Assembly: GCA_028683955.1 (NCBI GenBank)
Contig: JAQUGR010000003.1
Coordinates: 90,614-154,613 of the forward strand
Length of the DNA stretch: 64,000 nucleotides
DNA from: Bacillota bacterium
Lineage (GTDB): Bacteria; Bacillota; TC1
Reading direction: 5' to 3'
The notes under the pieces were generated by a model. It ran no database searches and was not told where the DNA came from. It saw nothing but the letters and a program-made list of their open reading frames with translations. The position numbers and the translations under genes are program-made. Below, piece by piece: positions 41,882 through 50,628 of this stretch (position 1 is the stretch's first letter; every line of letters starts with the position of its first letter).

Positions 41882-42190
41882 TTAAACTGTTTTTATGCTC
41901 TGGACAAATTCGGCATTAATTATATTGTTCCCCTTATTAGTTTCTACTTCAATCCAATTTTCATTAATGTCTATTATTTTACCCTTTATATTTATGCCGT
42001 ATGACCCTCCTGATATCTTGCAGTTTTTCCCTATATACTTTTTTAGCATCTCATTAGTCATAATTTCTAATCCCTCTTTCTTTTTTCTTTTTAAGATTAT
42101 TTTTTTTTGCATCACATATTGTTGTGGCAAAATAACAAATAATATAATAAATATCGGCATGTATATGGCTATCCATATTGCTGGATTCAT
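41882..42190 (-). CDS. Small membrane protein with C-terminal beta domain
   Basis: This 102-residue protein has one helix (AIWIAIYMPIFIILFVILP), a basic stretch (KKIILKRKKKEG), and a beta-rich C-terminal domain of about 55 residues (MLKKYIGKNCKISGGSYGI, GKIIDINENWIEVETNKG, NIINAEFVQSI). The last part resembles small SH3- or LSM-like barrels that bind membrane lipids or nucleic acid, as in the DUF6897-type proteins. Function is unknown. AAGGATGGTGAT favours the ATG at 42190 over the TTG at 42214. Confidence 0.6.
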   Translation of the reverse strand: MNPAIWIAIYMPIFIILFVILPQQYVMQKKIILKRKKKEGLEIMTNEMLKKYIGKNCKISGGSYGINIKGKIIDINENWIEVETNKGNNIINAEFVQSIKTV

Positions 42191-42242
42191 ATAAAAATCA
42201 CCATCCTTACTCAATGTATAACTCTCTTTATGATATCATATA

Positions 42243-45020
42243 TTAATTATTTATGACATCAGCTGGTTTCGTGAGCATTTCTATTGCTACATCCATGTCT
42301 AGTGGCCTCGCTACCAGATAGCCTTGTATCTTATCGCAACCGTATTTTTTTAAATACTGTCTCTGTTTTTCATGCTCTATACCTTCAGCTATAACACTGT
42401 AACCCAGTTTATGAGCCATTGAAATAATATCAGAAGTAATAGTCTTATCTTCCTCCAATAAAAGAAGGTTGTCTGCAAAATATTTATCGATTTTAAGAAC
42501 ATTAATATTTAACTCCCTAACTCGAGCAAATGATGAATACTCTGTTCCAAAATCATCTATTAAGATTTCAATTCCCACAGACTTTAACTCACCTAAAATA
42601 TTATTTATTTCCAAGTAATTTGAAGCAAATATAGACTCAGTTATTTCAAAACCTATCCTAGAAGGTTCAACCTGCATTTCACTTATCATTTCAATAACTT
42701 TTTTAACAAAATCCTTACTTAGTAATTGAACAGGAGAAATATTTATAGTTAAATTAATTGATTCATGACCTTTTTGAGTTAACATATTTAAAAATTTAAA
42801 TGCTTTAAAGATGATAGTTTCACCTAGTGGAATTATCATTTTAGTTTTTTCCGCTATGGCTATAAATTCTAAAGGTGGTACCATTCCTAAGCTTTCACTT
42901 TCTAATCTAGCCAGACTCTCAAATCCACATATTTTGTTAGTATTTAAATCCAAAATCGGTTGAAATTGTAAATAAAATTTTTCATTTTTTCTATCCTTTA
43001 GGATTTTTATTAGCTCACATCTAATTATTTCCTCACGGGTAATTTGATTTTTCATATCATTATCATAGAAACAAAATCCAAATTCTCTATTAAAAATAGC
43101 AATTGCCTTTTCAGATGCAATTAATAGATTTCTCAAGAGATTCTCAACATCTTCCATACTATTATATTCTATTTCAACTACTCCAATACCCGCTCCACTT
43201 CTAACAACATTAAGCACAGGTTCTAAAGCTTCAATAATAGATTCACAAAATTCAATTAATTCATTTTTATCCTTATAGTTTTTAATATAAAAAACAAATC
43301 TATCTGAATATGTATTAAATAATTGATGTTTTTCTGAACAAAATGAAATGAGCACTTCAGCAGCTTTTTTTATTAAATCTTGACTATAGTAGAAACCATA
43401 GGTTACGCTCACTAAATTCAAGACACTAAGATTAATGCCAATTATAGCCCTTTTCTCATCTGTTTTTATCATCGCTTCATTTTGTAAAACAGTTTCTAAA
43501 TATTTACGGTTATATAAACCTGTTAGTGAATCATGTTCATTGTTATATTTCAGGTTATTCTCAATTTTTTTCCGATCAGTTATATCTAGAATAATTCCTT
43601 CAAGAGCTTCAACTTCCCCCTTATCATTTCTAATCCCTTGACCTAATTCTAATACCCATTTACGCTCACCACTAGCAGTGATGATTTCATATTCTGTACT
43701 AAAATGAAGTTTTTGTGGTAGAATACGTTCCCATTCTTTATAAAGATATTCTCTATACTTAGGAACAATTAGTTCATTAAAGGATATTTCTTTATTATTT
43801 ATTAAACTTTCCGGAGTATAGCCGGTAAGTTTAAGACAACCATCTGATATAAACTGCATTGTCCATTCTAGGTCATAATTGCATCTGTATGCCATCCCTG
43901 GAATATTTGATATAAGAATAGACTTGCTACGCTCGCTTTCAATCAAGGATTTTTCTATTTCTTTATGAGCACTTATATCCTCTATTAAACACATATAATT
44001 TGAATTGTTATATTGACTACCTAAAAGTTGAGCAATTTTCATGTTTACCCAAACACTTGATCCGTCTGGTTTTAAATAACGCTTTTCCATTGTATAACCG
44101 GTAGTTTCACCTTTTTTAAATTTTTCAAAATTTTCGTAATCTTCTTGTATGTCATCTGGATGAGTAATATCTGTCCATTTTGCTTTTTTCAACTCTTCGA
44201 TATTTCTTCCAAGAATACTTCCAAACATAGGGTTTATTTCTGATTGCTCCGTAATGCTCTTATCATTATATACTGATATACCTATTGGTGCTTGCTCGAA
44301 TACACTATGGTAGAGAACTTCATCATATGATATTTTTTCATTTAATTCTTTAAGTCTTAATCTTTGTGACCTATAATTTAGTAGGATAAACAATAATGCA
44401 AGCATACTTAATATTATAGTTATATCTGGTATCATCTGTATCCAAAGTTTATCATTCCATTCACTAGCTGAATAATCTATTCCAAAAACTGCTATGACTT
44501 TCCCACTAACTGGATCTAATATTGGTACTAGTGCACTAATCCATGTACCCCATCTATCTGTTGAAGGAGCACTTAATATTGTATTTCCTGATTTAAATAT
44601 ATTAAATAACTCAGCATCTGCTTCACTATAAACCTGCCCTGGTGGAGAGTGATCAGGTGAATCATTCTCTTCTGAGTCTATTAAGAAAACAATATTGTTA
44701 TCTTTTTGACCCATTAGGTAGGCAAATTTAATTGGATTATTTGTTTTAACAAGCTTGAATAGTTTACTCTTATTAATACTATATACTTGTTTGTCTTCAT
44801 CTTCGCTACTGCCAGTTAATTCACTAACTTGTTCTGGTACAATTAAAGCTCCTAAAGACTGGGCAAGCATTATAGCTTCTTTTGAAGCATTGTCTTGATA
44901 TCTATTCCAAGCAAATCGCAAATACATTCCACTAATTAATAGCATAACTATTATAGAAAAGATAACAACTATCCTGTTGCGCTTTATGTTTATGCCATCA
45001 ACTGAAATATGTTTTTTCAT
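42243..45020 (-). CDS. Membrane PAS-(degenerate GGDEF)-EAL protein, likely c-di-GMP phosphodiesterase
   Basis: The 925-residue protein has an outer-loop sensor between two helices (about 15-35 and 195-215), two PAS domains with PAC motifs (about 230-350 and 365-480), a GGDEF-like domain (about 490-660) and an EAL domain (about 670-915). The GGDEF site is degenerate (NTYSDRFVFYIK), so no cyclase activity is expected. The EAL site is complete in outline (ESLARL, INISPVQL, ITESIF, DDFGTEYSSF, KIDKYF), so it should break down c-di-GMP. AGAGGTG lies 25 bp from the ATG, too far for a good ribosome site. Confidence 0.9.
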   Translation of the reverse strand: MKKHISVDGINIKRNRIVVIFSIIVMLLISGMYLRFAWNRYQDNASKEAIMLAQSLGALIVPEQVSELTGSSEDEDKQVYSINKSKLFKLVKTNNPIKFAYLMGQKDNNIVFLIDSEENDSPDHSPPGQVYSEADAELFNIFKSGNTILSAPSTDRWGTWISALVPILDPVSGKVIAVFGIDYSASEWNDKLWIQMIPDITIILSMLALLFILLNYRSQRLRLKELNEKISYDEVLYHSVFEQAPIGISVYNDKSITEQSEINPMFGSILGRNIEELKKAKWTDITHPDDIQEDYENFEKFKKGETTGYTMEKRYLKPDGSSVWVNMKIAQLLGSQYNNSNYMCLIEDISAHKEIEKSLIESERSKSILISNIPGMAYRCNYDLEWTMQFISDGCLKLTGYTPESLINNKEISFNELIVPKYREYLYKEWERILPQKLHFSTEYEIITASGERKWVLELGQGIRNDKGEVEALEGIILDITDRKKIENNLKYNNEHDSLTGLYNRKYLETVLQNEAMIKTDEKRAIIGINLSVLNLVSVTYGFYYSQDLIKKAAEVLISFCSEKHQLFNTYSDRFVFYIKNYKDKNELIEFCESIIEALEPVLNVVRSGAGIGVVEIEYNSMEDVENLLRNLLIASEKAIAIFNREFGFCFYDNDMKNQITREEIIRCELIKILKDRKNEKFYLQFQPILDLNTNKICGFESLARLESESLGMVPPLEFIAIAEKTKMIIPLGETIIFKAFKFLNMLTQKGHESINLTINISPVQLLSKDFVKKVIEMISEMQVEPSRIGFEITESIFASNYLEINNILGELKSVGIEILIDDFGTEYSSFARVRELNINVLKIDKYFADNLLLLEEDKTITSDIISMAHKLGYSVIAEGIEHEKQRQYLKKYGCDKIQGYLVARPLDMDVAIEMLTKPADVINN

Positions 45021-45079
45021 ATTATTGTTATCTATAATCTTAAGTCACCTCTTATTTATTAATATTTATAATGATAAGT

Positions 45080-46081
45080 TTATTTTTCTAGCTTAATTCT
45101 TTTATTAGTAATGAATTTTAAATCTGAGACTTTGAAACAATCATATAATTTTTTATTAGTATAAGCAAGTTTGATTGTATGTATATCTTTTGATTTGGAA
45201 GCTTTATTAATCACTACCTCCCAGGACTCATCAAGTGTCGTATTTTGAGTTTTTATATCTAAATCTTTCTGAGTTAAAAGATGAGTTAAAGCTGTTGTAG
45301 TTAAAATATCTAAAGCAACAGCATAATCTTTAAAATAATCTTTTAGAGTTATAACAGCTTGTAATCCTGTTATGCAGTGAAGCATAATTATACTATTACT
45401 ATTATAGAATGCTGGTATTAATATTTGTAATATTCCTTTCACTTTTTCTTCTTCATTTCCTTCTATAATGAAACCTTCTTTTAGGAATCGCTCATTTTTG
45501 TATAGTTTCTTTAACTTTTGTCCTAGAGTTAAATAAGAATTTCTAATTTCTTTGAATTCTTCATCTTGCATTAATTTATTCATTTCTATAATTACATCTT
45601 CTTTTATAATCTTTCTTTTAAATAAATTTCCTGCTTTATATCCAGTTATATAATATGCCAGAGCTCTTTCTACTTCAGGTTTGAGCTTTTTATCTAGTCT
45701 ATAGCCTTCTATTGCATATGATAGTCTTATAGTAGTATGAAAAATATCTGAAGATAATCCTAAATTATACTTATTTAAAATTGATCCTGCTAATTTTTCT
45801 ATATCTTCTTCTTTTGAAATTTCTCTTATTAAATCTAAGCAGGCCTCATATAAATCAATTTTTCCTAAACACTCTTCTATGGAATTAACCTGCTCATAAT
45901 TTTCTTTAACTTTATCAATATTATATTTATTTAAATAATACTCAACATATATCTCAACTTTATTTATATCATTAGTGATGTGATAAAGAGCATATTTAAC
46001 CATAGGCAGGTGATTTATCAAACTTCCCATATATGGAGAATATTTTTCTGCATCTCTATTTATTAGTTGTTCAATATTCAT
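45080..46081 (-). CDS. Questin-oxidase-family (DUF4243) protein
   Basis: This 333-residue all-helical protein resembles DUF4243/questin oxidase proteins: NHLPMVKYALYHI near the start, FHTTIRLSYAIEGYRLDKK in the middle, and FYNSNSIIMLHCITGLQAVI near residue 230. Family members in fungi are Baeyer-Villiger-like oxidases for anthraquinones, but bacterial members are uncharacterised and the enzyme activity is not assured. It ends 60 bp before the PAS-EAL gene on the same strand and follows ygbA by 12 bp, forming a pair with it. Confidence 0.7.
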   Translation of the reverse strand: MNIEQLINRDAEKYSPYMGSLINHLPMVKYALYHITNDINKVEIYVEYYLNKYNIDKVKENYEQVNSIEECLGKIDLYEACLDLIREISKEEDIEKLAGSILNKYNLGLSSDIFHTTIRLSYAIEGYRLDKKLKPEVERALAYYITGYKAGNLFKRKIIKEDVIIEMNKLMQDEEFKEIRNSYLTLGQKLKKLYKNERFLKEGFIIEGNEEEKVKGILQILIPAFYNSNSIIMLHCITGLQAVITLKDYFKDYAVALDILTTTALTHLLTQKDLDIKTQNTTLDESWEVVINKASKSKDIHTIKLAYTNKKLYDCFKVSDLKFITNKRIKLEK

Positions 46082-46093
46082 TTCATTACCTTC

Positions 46094-46393
46094 TTAATTC
46101 CAAAATTGATGTTTGATGGATAGAATGGGATGTTTGTAAAGCATTCTAGGCCCCGAGTATCTCATAACTTGTTTAATTTTTTCCCTCATCTCAGGCTTAT
46201 AGCAATGAATTTTACATTTTGAACAGGCTGGTTTATTTATTCCATATCGGCAAGCATCTAGTCTCTTATTGGAATATTCTAATAGAGCCTTACAAGATGG
46301 ACATATGGGTGAATCATGTTTTTGACCTTTACAGTACACCGATATCATAAGTTCCAATGTCTTTCTTTGTATTTCTATATTATCCCTTTTCAT
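46094..46393 (-). CDS. ygbA: YgbA-type nitrous-oxide-stimulated protein
   Basis: This 99-residue protein matches YgbA: an N-terminal ELMISVYCKGQ, the Cys set CPSC, DACRYG, KPACSKCKIHCY, then PEMREKIKQVMRYSGPRMLY. The Cys pairs form a metal or iron-sulfur site. E. coli ygbA is controlled by NsrR and induced by NO, and helps recovery from nitrosative stress. The link to NO stress here is by analogy; ric at 19773 fits. CAGGAGTG precedes the ATG, and the questin-oxidase-like gene is 12 bp downstream. Confidence 0.92.
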   Translation of the reverse strand: MKRDNIEIQRKTLELMISVYCKGQKHDSPICPSCKALLEYSNKRLDACRYGINKPACSKCKIHCYKPEMREKIKQVMRYSGPRMLYKHPILSIKHQFWN

Positions 46394-46555
46394 TACTAAT
46401 TCACTCCTGTTCCTTCCGCTAGTCTTTAAGTATATTTTAAGCTTTAACTATAATATATTAAACTATACTCACATTATAGATAATAAAAATTAATAATTCA
46501 ATGATATATATAACTGTTAATATTTAAGTATTCTTTAAAAATATGATTAGAATAA

Positions 46556-46589
46556 AAAAAGGGAGCAGAAAAATTTTTCTGTTCCCTTT
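46556..46589 (-). terminator. Intrinsic terminator after triple RidA gene
   Basis: A 16-bp stem (AAAGGGAACAGAAAAA type, one G-U pair) and a run of seven T on the minus strand, 28 bp after the RidA stop. Confidence 0.9.
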
Positions 46590-46616
46590 GTACAATTAAT
46601 ATATTTAATTTAAATG

Positions 46617-47888
46617 TTAAGCTATTGGAGGTGTTCCCTCTTCATTGCCCACAACTACATCAATTTGAATTAATGCATCTTTTAGAATAGCTGAAACACC
46701 AACTGTTCTTCTTGCAGGAACTCCACCTGGGAAGAATGTTGAGTAAACCTCATCCACAGCAGCCATATCATCAATATTTTTAAGGAAGATATTTACTTTA
46801 ACAATATCAGCCATTTTGTGATCGATACATTCCACAATGGCCTTAATATTTTTCAAGCATTGTGCAGCTTGCTCTTTAACACCACCAGCTACTATTTTAC
46901 CAGTTTTAGCATCAATTGGTAATTGAGCTGAAATATGATTGTAGTGAGAAAATGCTACTGTTTGAGTTGATAAAGAAGTTTTTGGTGCATCATCAGTATT
47001 ATTAGCTTCAATGATAAGACCATGTCTGTCTTCAACAGCTTGTGGAGGTGTACCATCTCCATGAGATACTACTGCTTCTACTTGTACTAATGCACTCATA
47101 AGTAAGGCAGATGCTGCAACTATAGTCACTGCAGGAACATAAGCAACTGCTCTAGCTATAGCTGAATCTGGGAAAAATGTTGAGTAAACTTCATTTACTG
47201 CATCAACATCAGAAAGATCTTTTAAAAAGACATTAATTTTAACAATATCATCAATTGGAACATCAATACTTTCTAAAATAGTTTTAATATTTTTAAAACA
47301 CTGTGCAGCTTGCTCTTTTACTCCACCAGATACTAATCTACCAGATTTTGGATCGATTGGTAATTGTGCTGTTAGATTATTGTAATGTGAAAAAGCTACA
47401 GCTTGTGTTGATAATTCACATAAAGGAGCTTTTATAGTGTTATTAGTTAATTTAATTAAGTCTCCTGCTTGAGGTGCGTTTGGAATTGTACCTTCACCAT
47501 TTGAAATTAAAGCTTCAACTTGCACTAAAGCATCCATAGGTAAAGCTGAAACACCTACTACAGTTCTTGTAGGGACATAGCTTGTAAAGAATGTTTTGTA
47601 AACTTCATCTATAGTATCAATATCTTTGATGTTCTTAACAAAAATTGTGATTCTCATAACATCATTCATAATATGATCTACGCTTTCGATAACTGCCTTG
47701 ATATTTTTAAAGCATTGTTCAGCTTGCTCTTTGACTCCGCCGGCAACCAATTTTCCAGATTTTGGATCGATTGGTAATTGTGCTGAAAGATTATTGTAAT
47801 GAGAAAAAGCTACAGTTTGTGAATAAGGACCTATGTTTTTTGGAGCATTTTCTGTGTTTCTTGCCAATACAGCATTATAGTTGTTCAT
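46617..47888 (-). CDS. Triple RidA-domain fusion protein
   Basis: The 423-residue protein is three tandem RidA (YjgF/YER057c/UK114) domains at about 1-141, 142-288 and 289-423. RidA is normally one domain of about 125 residues acting as a trimer to hydrolyse reactive enamine/imine intermediates. Each copy keeps VAFSHYNN(L/H), SAQLPID(P/A)K(S/T)G and VKEQA-QC(F/L)KNIK. The Arg that binds substrate carboxylate is kept in repeats 1 (PTRTVV) and 3 (PARRTV) and, in altered context, in repeat 2 (IARAVA). Repeat 2 also has an insertion of about 8 residues. One chain could fold as a pseudo-trimer. AAGGGG upstream supports the start. Confidence 0.88.
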   Translation of the reverse strand: MNNYNAVLARNTENAPKNIGPYSQTVAFSHYNNLSAQLPIDPKSGKLVAGGVKEQAEQCFKNIKAVIESVDHIMNDVMRITIFVKNIKDIDTIDEVYKTFFTSYVPTRTVVGVSALPMDALVQVEALISNGEGTIPNAPQAGDLIKLTNNTIKAPLCELSTQAVAFSHYNNLTAQLPIDPKSGRLVSGGVKEQAAQCFKNIKTILESIDVPIDDIVKINVFLKDLSDVDAVNEVYSTFFPDSAIARAVAYVPAVTIVAASALLMSALVQVEAVVSHGDGTPPQAVEDRHGLIIEANNTDDAPKTSLSTQTVAFSHYNHISAQLPIDAKTGKIVAGGVKEQAAQCLKNIKAIVECIDHKMADIVKVNIFLKNIDDMAAVDEVYSTFFPGGVPARRTVGVSAILKDALIQIDVVVGNEEGTPPIA

Positions 47889-47940
47889 GTTATTATTCCC
47901 CTTTTTTAGATAATTTTTTTTATTATTTATATTAATAACT

Positions 47941-47978
47941 AAGTTTCGCAGCCTAGTTAAATCAAGGCTGCGAAACTT
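47941..47978 (-). promoter_or_regulatory. Leader hairpin upstream of RidA fusion
   Basis: A perfect 13-bp stem (AAGTTTCGCAGCC and complement) with a 12-nt loop lies 53 bp before the RidA start in its transcript direction. It is not followed by a T run, so it is not a standard terminator on this side; a regulatory or stabilising role is possible. Confidence 0.6.
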
Positions 47979-48012
47979 TGTTAGTAACCCTCATGTGGTT
48001 ATTGTAGATATT

Positions 48013-48021
48013 ATTATAGCA
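48013..48021 (-). promoter_or_regulatory. Extended -10 promoter for RidA fusion
   Basis: TGCTATAAT on the minus strand is an extended -10 element with no clear -35 box. It would give a leader of about 115 nt including the hairpin at 47941-47978. Confidence 0.5.
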
Positions 48022-48090
48022 GAATTCCTTAATTTTTACTATATTTTTCTTATGAAATTGGTTTCTAATAGTCATAAAACTTTTTATTTA

Positions 48091-48840
48091 TTAGTTGTTT
48101 TGACTATTTTTGCTTCTTTGCATTGCTCGGCTAATAACCTTATATATTAGTGTTGCTATCATTCTTTTAAAAATATTTATCTTACAATTGAAATAGTAAA
48201 ATTTTTTATTCCAACCTTTTTCTCTCCAATAATTTTCATCTAAACCAGACATAAAATCAGCAAGTATTTTTTGTACCTGATAGTTAATTAAGCTATCTAA
48301 AGATGGCTTGTAATCTTTCTTCTCCATCTTTAATAAACTGATAAATTCCTTACATTCTTTTAGACTTATTGGGGTTTCAATATTTCTTATACCCCTACCA
48401 ATACTTCCAGCATTAATAGCACCCCATTGGACAACAACTTTTTCTAGATATTTTAATGTGGCTTTTAGACCTGATCCTTTTGTTGTAGACATAACCAAGA
48501 TTGGCTTTCCGTATAAAACTGGTCTGTGGAACCATTTGCAAGTCCTATCAATAAAGATCTTCATCATACCAGATACAGTTTGCAAATATACAGGTGAAGT
48601 TAATATGATGCCATCACTATTTTCTATTTTTCTCATTATTTCTGACACATCATCTTTTAATACACAATCATCTGTAATAATGCAGTGTTCACAACCTAAA
48701 CAATTTTTTATTTCATAATCATAAAGATTTATAATTTCTACTTCTATATCTTTTTTTGCCAGTATTTCTTTTACTTGAATTATCAATCCATAAGTATTAA
48801 TTTTTCTTTTACTGGAATTTATTGCTATTACTTTTAGCAT
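48091..48840 (-). CDS. NADPH-dependent FMN reductase/flavodoxin-fold protein with basic extension
   Basis: The 249-residue protein begins with the flavodoxin FMN loop (AINSSKRKINTYG), a CxxC-x2-C-like set (NCLGCEHCIITDDCVLKDD) and SPVYLQTVSGMMK for the isoalloxazine. Residues about 180-249 are an extra C-terminal part with aromatic and basic residues (DENYWREKGWNKKFYYF), absent from short homologues; it may dock a partner or membrane. A redox function is likely; the partner is unknown. TAGGAG upstream supports the ATG. It lies 10 bp downstream of the ArsC-like gene. Confidence 0.83.
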   Translation of the reverse strand: MLKVIAINSSKRKINTYGLIIQVKEILAKKDIEVEIINLYDYEIKNCLGCEHCIITDDCVLKDDVSEIMRKIENSDGIILTSPVYLQTVSGMMKIFIDRTCKWFHRPVLYGKPILVMSTTKGSGLKATLKYLEKVVVQWGAINAGSIGRGIRNIETPISLKECKEFISLLKMEKKDYKPSLDSLINYQVQKILADFMSGLDENYWREKGWNKKFYYFNCKINIFKRMIATLIYKVISRAMQRSKNSQNN

Positions 48841-48850
48841 AATTCATCTC

Positions 48851-49192
48851 CTAATCCCAACTTTTCCATATATCTGGCACATAACCTATTGTTGCTTTTT
48901 TCCCATTTCTGACAACTGGTGTCTTAATTATTCTTTGGTTCTCAAGAATTTTTTCTTCTATATTCTCTTCTCTCAGATGCTTAACCAGTGCTAATAGGTC
49001 CTTGTCTTTACAGTTCTGGTCAATTAGTTTTTCATATCCACCTACTGCTTGTTTTATGCTTAACAGTTCTCCCTTGCTCATAGCTTTTTCTTTAATATTT
49101 ATGAGTTGATATTTTATACCACGTTCCTTAAAGTATCTTTCTGCTTTCTTTGTATCGAAGCATTTAGGTTTACCGAATATTTGTATATTCAA
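48851..49192 (-). CDS. ArsC/Spx-family protein
   Basis: This 113-residue thioredoxin-fold protein of the ArsC/Spx type starts MNIQIFGKPKCFDTKKAER, with a single Cys (C11) in place of the Spx/ArsC redox site (CxxC or CxxS). It ends with IKTPVVRNGKKATIGY, typical of the family. The start is TTG after a good GGAGGATATAT. Likely a small oxidoreductase or regulator; arsenate reduction is not supported by any nearby ars gene. It is followed after 10 bp by the flavoprotein gene. Confidence 0.87.
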   Translation of the reverse strand: MNIQIFGKPKCFDTKKAERYFKERGIKYQLINIKEKAMSKGELLSIKQAVGGYEKLIDQNCKDKDLLALVKHLREENIEEKILENQRIIKTPVVRNGKKATIGYVPDIWKSWD

Positions 49193-49259
49193 AATATATC
49201 CTCCATAAAATAATTTATATACTATTATCTGTTCAAAGTATTTTATTGATTTAATTTTT

Positions 49260-49709
49260 TTAATTATCTATATTATTGGATTTTTCCGCTAGCTTCTTTA
49301 TATGTTCTAATGCTTTTGGAAACCTGATGTTAAATAATGCTTCTTGTTCTTCAGGTATATCCATCTTAACAATTAATGTTGTTACTCTATTTTTCTCAAC
49401 TAGGGAATAGCTCTCTTTTCCATCTGTCCATTCTTTTTCACGGTCTTTTTCTCCGCTATCTATTGTGTCTGCACTATGTTTTAATAATATAAATTCATTA
49501 GGTTTTAATTTCTCTATCAGACTTGTGACTCCATATCCATTAACTGAAGAAATATACTGTATTTCTTGTCCTTCTTCCATTATTCCTTTCATATATGTAC
49601 CTTCATCTATAATACTTGCCCAATCACGGAAGGTTGCATCCTCCCATAAAGTTGCCCAGACTTTTTCTTTAGATGCTTTTATTTTGATTGCGAATTGTAT
49701 TGGCTTCAT
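49260..49709 (-). CDS. SRPBCC (START/AHSA1-like) protein
   Basis: This 149-residue AHSA1/SRPBCC-fold protein has FAIKIKASKEKVWATLWED at the N-terminus and typical FRDWASIIDEGTYMKGIM, then LVEKNRVTTLIVKMDI and a long C-terminal helix. Such proteins bind hydrophobic ligands or Hsp90-like partners. AAGGAGGAAAC supports the start. Its promoter carries a wide inverted repeat (49791-49827), so it is likely under tight control by a dimeric repressor. Ligand and regulator are unknown. Confidence 0.85.
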   Translation of the reverse strand: MKPIQFAIKIKASKEKVWATLWEDATFRDWASIIDEGTYMKGIMEEGQEIQYISSVNGYGVTSLIEKLKPNEFILLKHSADTIDSGEKDREKEWTDGKESYSLVEKNRVTTLIVKMDIPEEQEALFNIRFPKALEHIKKLAEKSNNIDN

Positions 49710-49790
49710 GTTTCCTCCTTATAATAATAAATTTTATATTAATTCAACAATTACCTGCTTTGTTTTTACACACCTCATTAATCAAACAAT

Positions 49791-49832
49791 TTAAGATACA
49801 GAAACTATAGCATTTATTGTATCTTAAGGCAA
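49791..49832 (-). promoter_or_regulatory. Promoter of SRPBCC gene with flanking inverted repeat
   Basis: On the minus strand TTGCCT (49827-49832) and TATAGT (49804-49809) are 17 bp apart. The arms TTAAGATACA (49791-49800) and TGTATCTTAA (49818-49827) flank the -10 box. This is a typical layout for a repressor operator. Confidence 0.65.
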
Positions 49833-49929
49833 TAATAACACGGGGGACTGACAGATTTTAACCATATCTTCATTTTCATATATTGGGCATAATGATTATA
49901 CATATTTCAACATCTAATACGCCTTTATC

Positions 49930-50271
49930 TTAGTTGTCTATTTTTTTCATAGCCATATTTACTTTTTGATTAATTACCCCTTGATAACTATCCATATATG
50001 TTTTTGAATCATTTATTAAATCATCACAAAACTTTGCTGCATCACTACCCGTAACTTCTAGGACAGCTTTTCCAAGTAATGCACCTTCTTCGAAAAGATC
50101 AACTATTCCAGATAATAAGCCAATACCTTCAAATAATTCAATTGGTCCAACTTTGAATAAATATTTTTGTATTTCTAAATAAACAATTTGATAATCTTTT
50201 GGTAGAATTTTTACACGTGACATATGTGCTCGCCACTCTTTTTTACCTTCAATCATTTCCTTAATTTTCAT
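49930..50271 (-). CDS. DUF1048 protein (first copy)
   Basis: This 113-residue helical protein of the DUF1048 family starts KIKEMIEGKKEWRAHMSRV, then LPKDYQIVYLEIQKYLF, and continues with EGALLGKAVLEVTGSDAAKF. It is a soluble helical bundle of unknown function. It is the last gene of a PadR-DUF1048-DUF1048 operon; the upstream copy ends 9 bp away. AGGAGGATAT precedes the ATG. The two copies share the layout but are clearly different in sequence. Confidence 0.87.
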   Translation of the reverse strand: MKIKEMIEGKKEWRAHMSRVKILPKDYQIVYLEIQKYLFKVGPIELFEGIGLLSGIVDLFEEGALLGKAVLEVTGSDAAKFCDDLINDSKTYMDSYQGVINQKVNMAMKKIDN

Positions 50272-50280
50272 GATATCCTC

Positions 50281-50628
50281 CTATTTCCCTAGTTTTTTAG
50301 CAATATTATGATTAAGTTGCTTTCGCCATATGTTACGAAATGACTTAGACCCATCATCATCGACTAAAGTCGAACAAAACCCTTTAATATCCTCTCCCAA
50401 AGCCTCTTTTACACTCAAACCATCCACTGCCGTTTCTTCAAGCATAGTAAGAACACCTTCAAGTATAGAAATTATATTTCGACCTGAAAAATCAGAATGT
50501 ATCCACAAATTTGCTTTAATTTCTTCCCAGGCTTTTGCATAATTAACTGGTAATTTATCTACTCTAGCATCAAAAGCCTTTAACTCTTTTGTCATATCCT
50601 TTCCAGTAATTTTATCTAGAAAATTCAT
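50281..50628 (-). CDS. DUF1048 protein (second copy)
   Basis: This is a 115-residue DUF1048 protein: FLDKITGKDMTKELKAFDAR, LPVNYAKAWEEIKANLW, and AVDGLSVKEALGEDIKGFCS. It overlaps the PadR stop by one base (TAATG), which means coupled translation, and is followed by the other copy. Such PadR-DUF1048 pairs are common in Firmicutes, but the role of the protein is not known. Confidence 0.87.
   Translation of the reverse strand: MNFLDKITGKDMTKELKAFDARVDKLPVNYAKAWEEIKANLWIHSDFSGRNIISILEGVLTMLEETAVDGLSVKEALGEDIKGFCSTLVDDDGSKSFRNIWRKQLNHNIAKKLGK

Noticed and set aside
46617..47888. Repeats in the RidA fusion as a possible assembly artefact
   Set aside because: The three copies differ at many positions and have distinct linkers, so they are not collapsed or duplicated reads.
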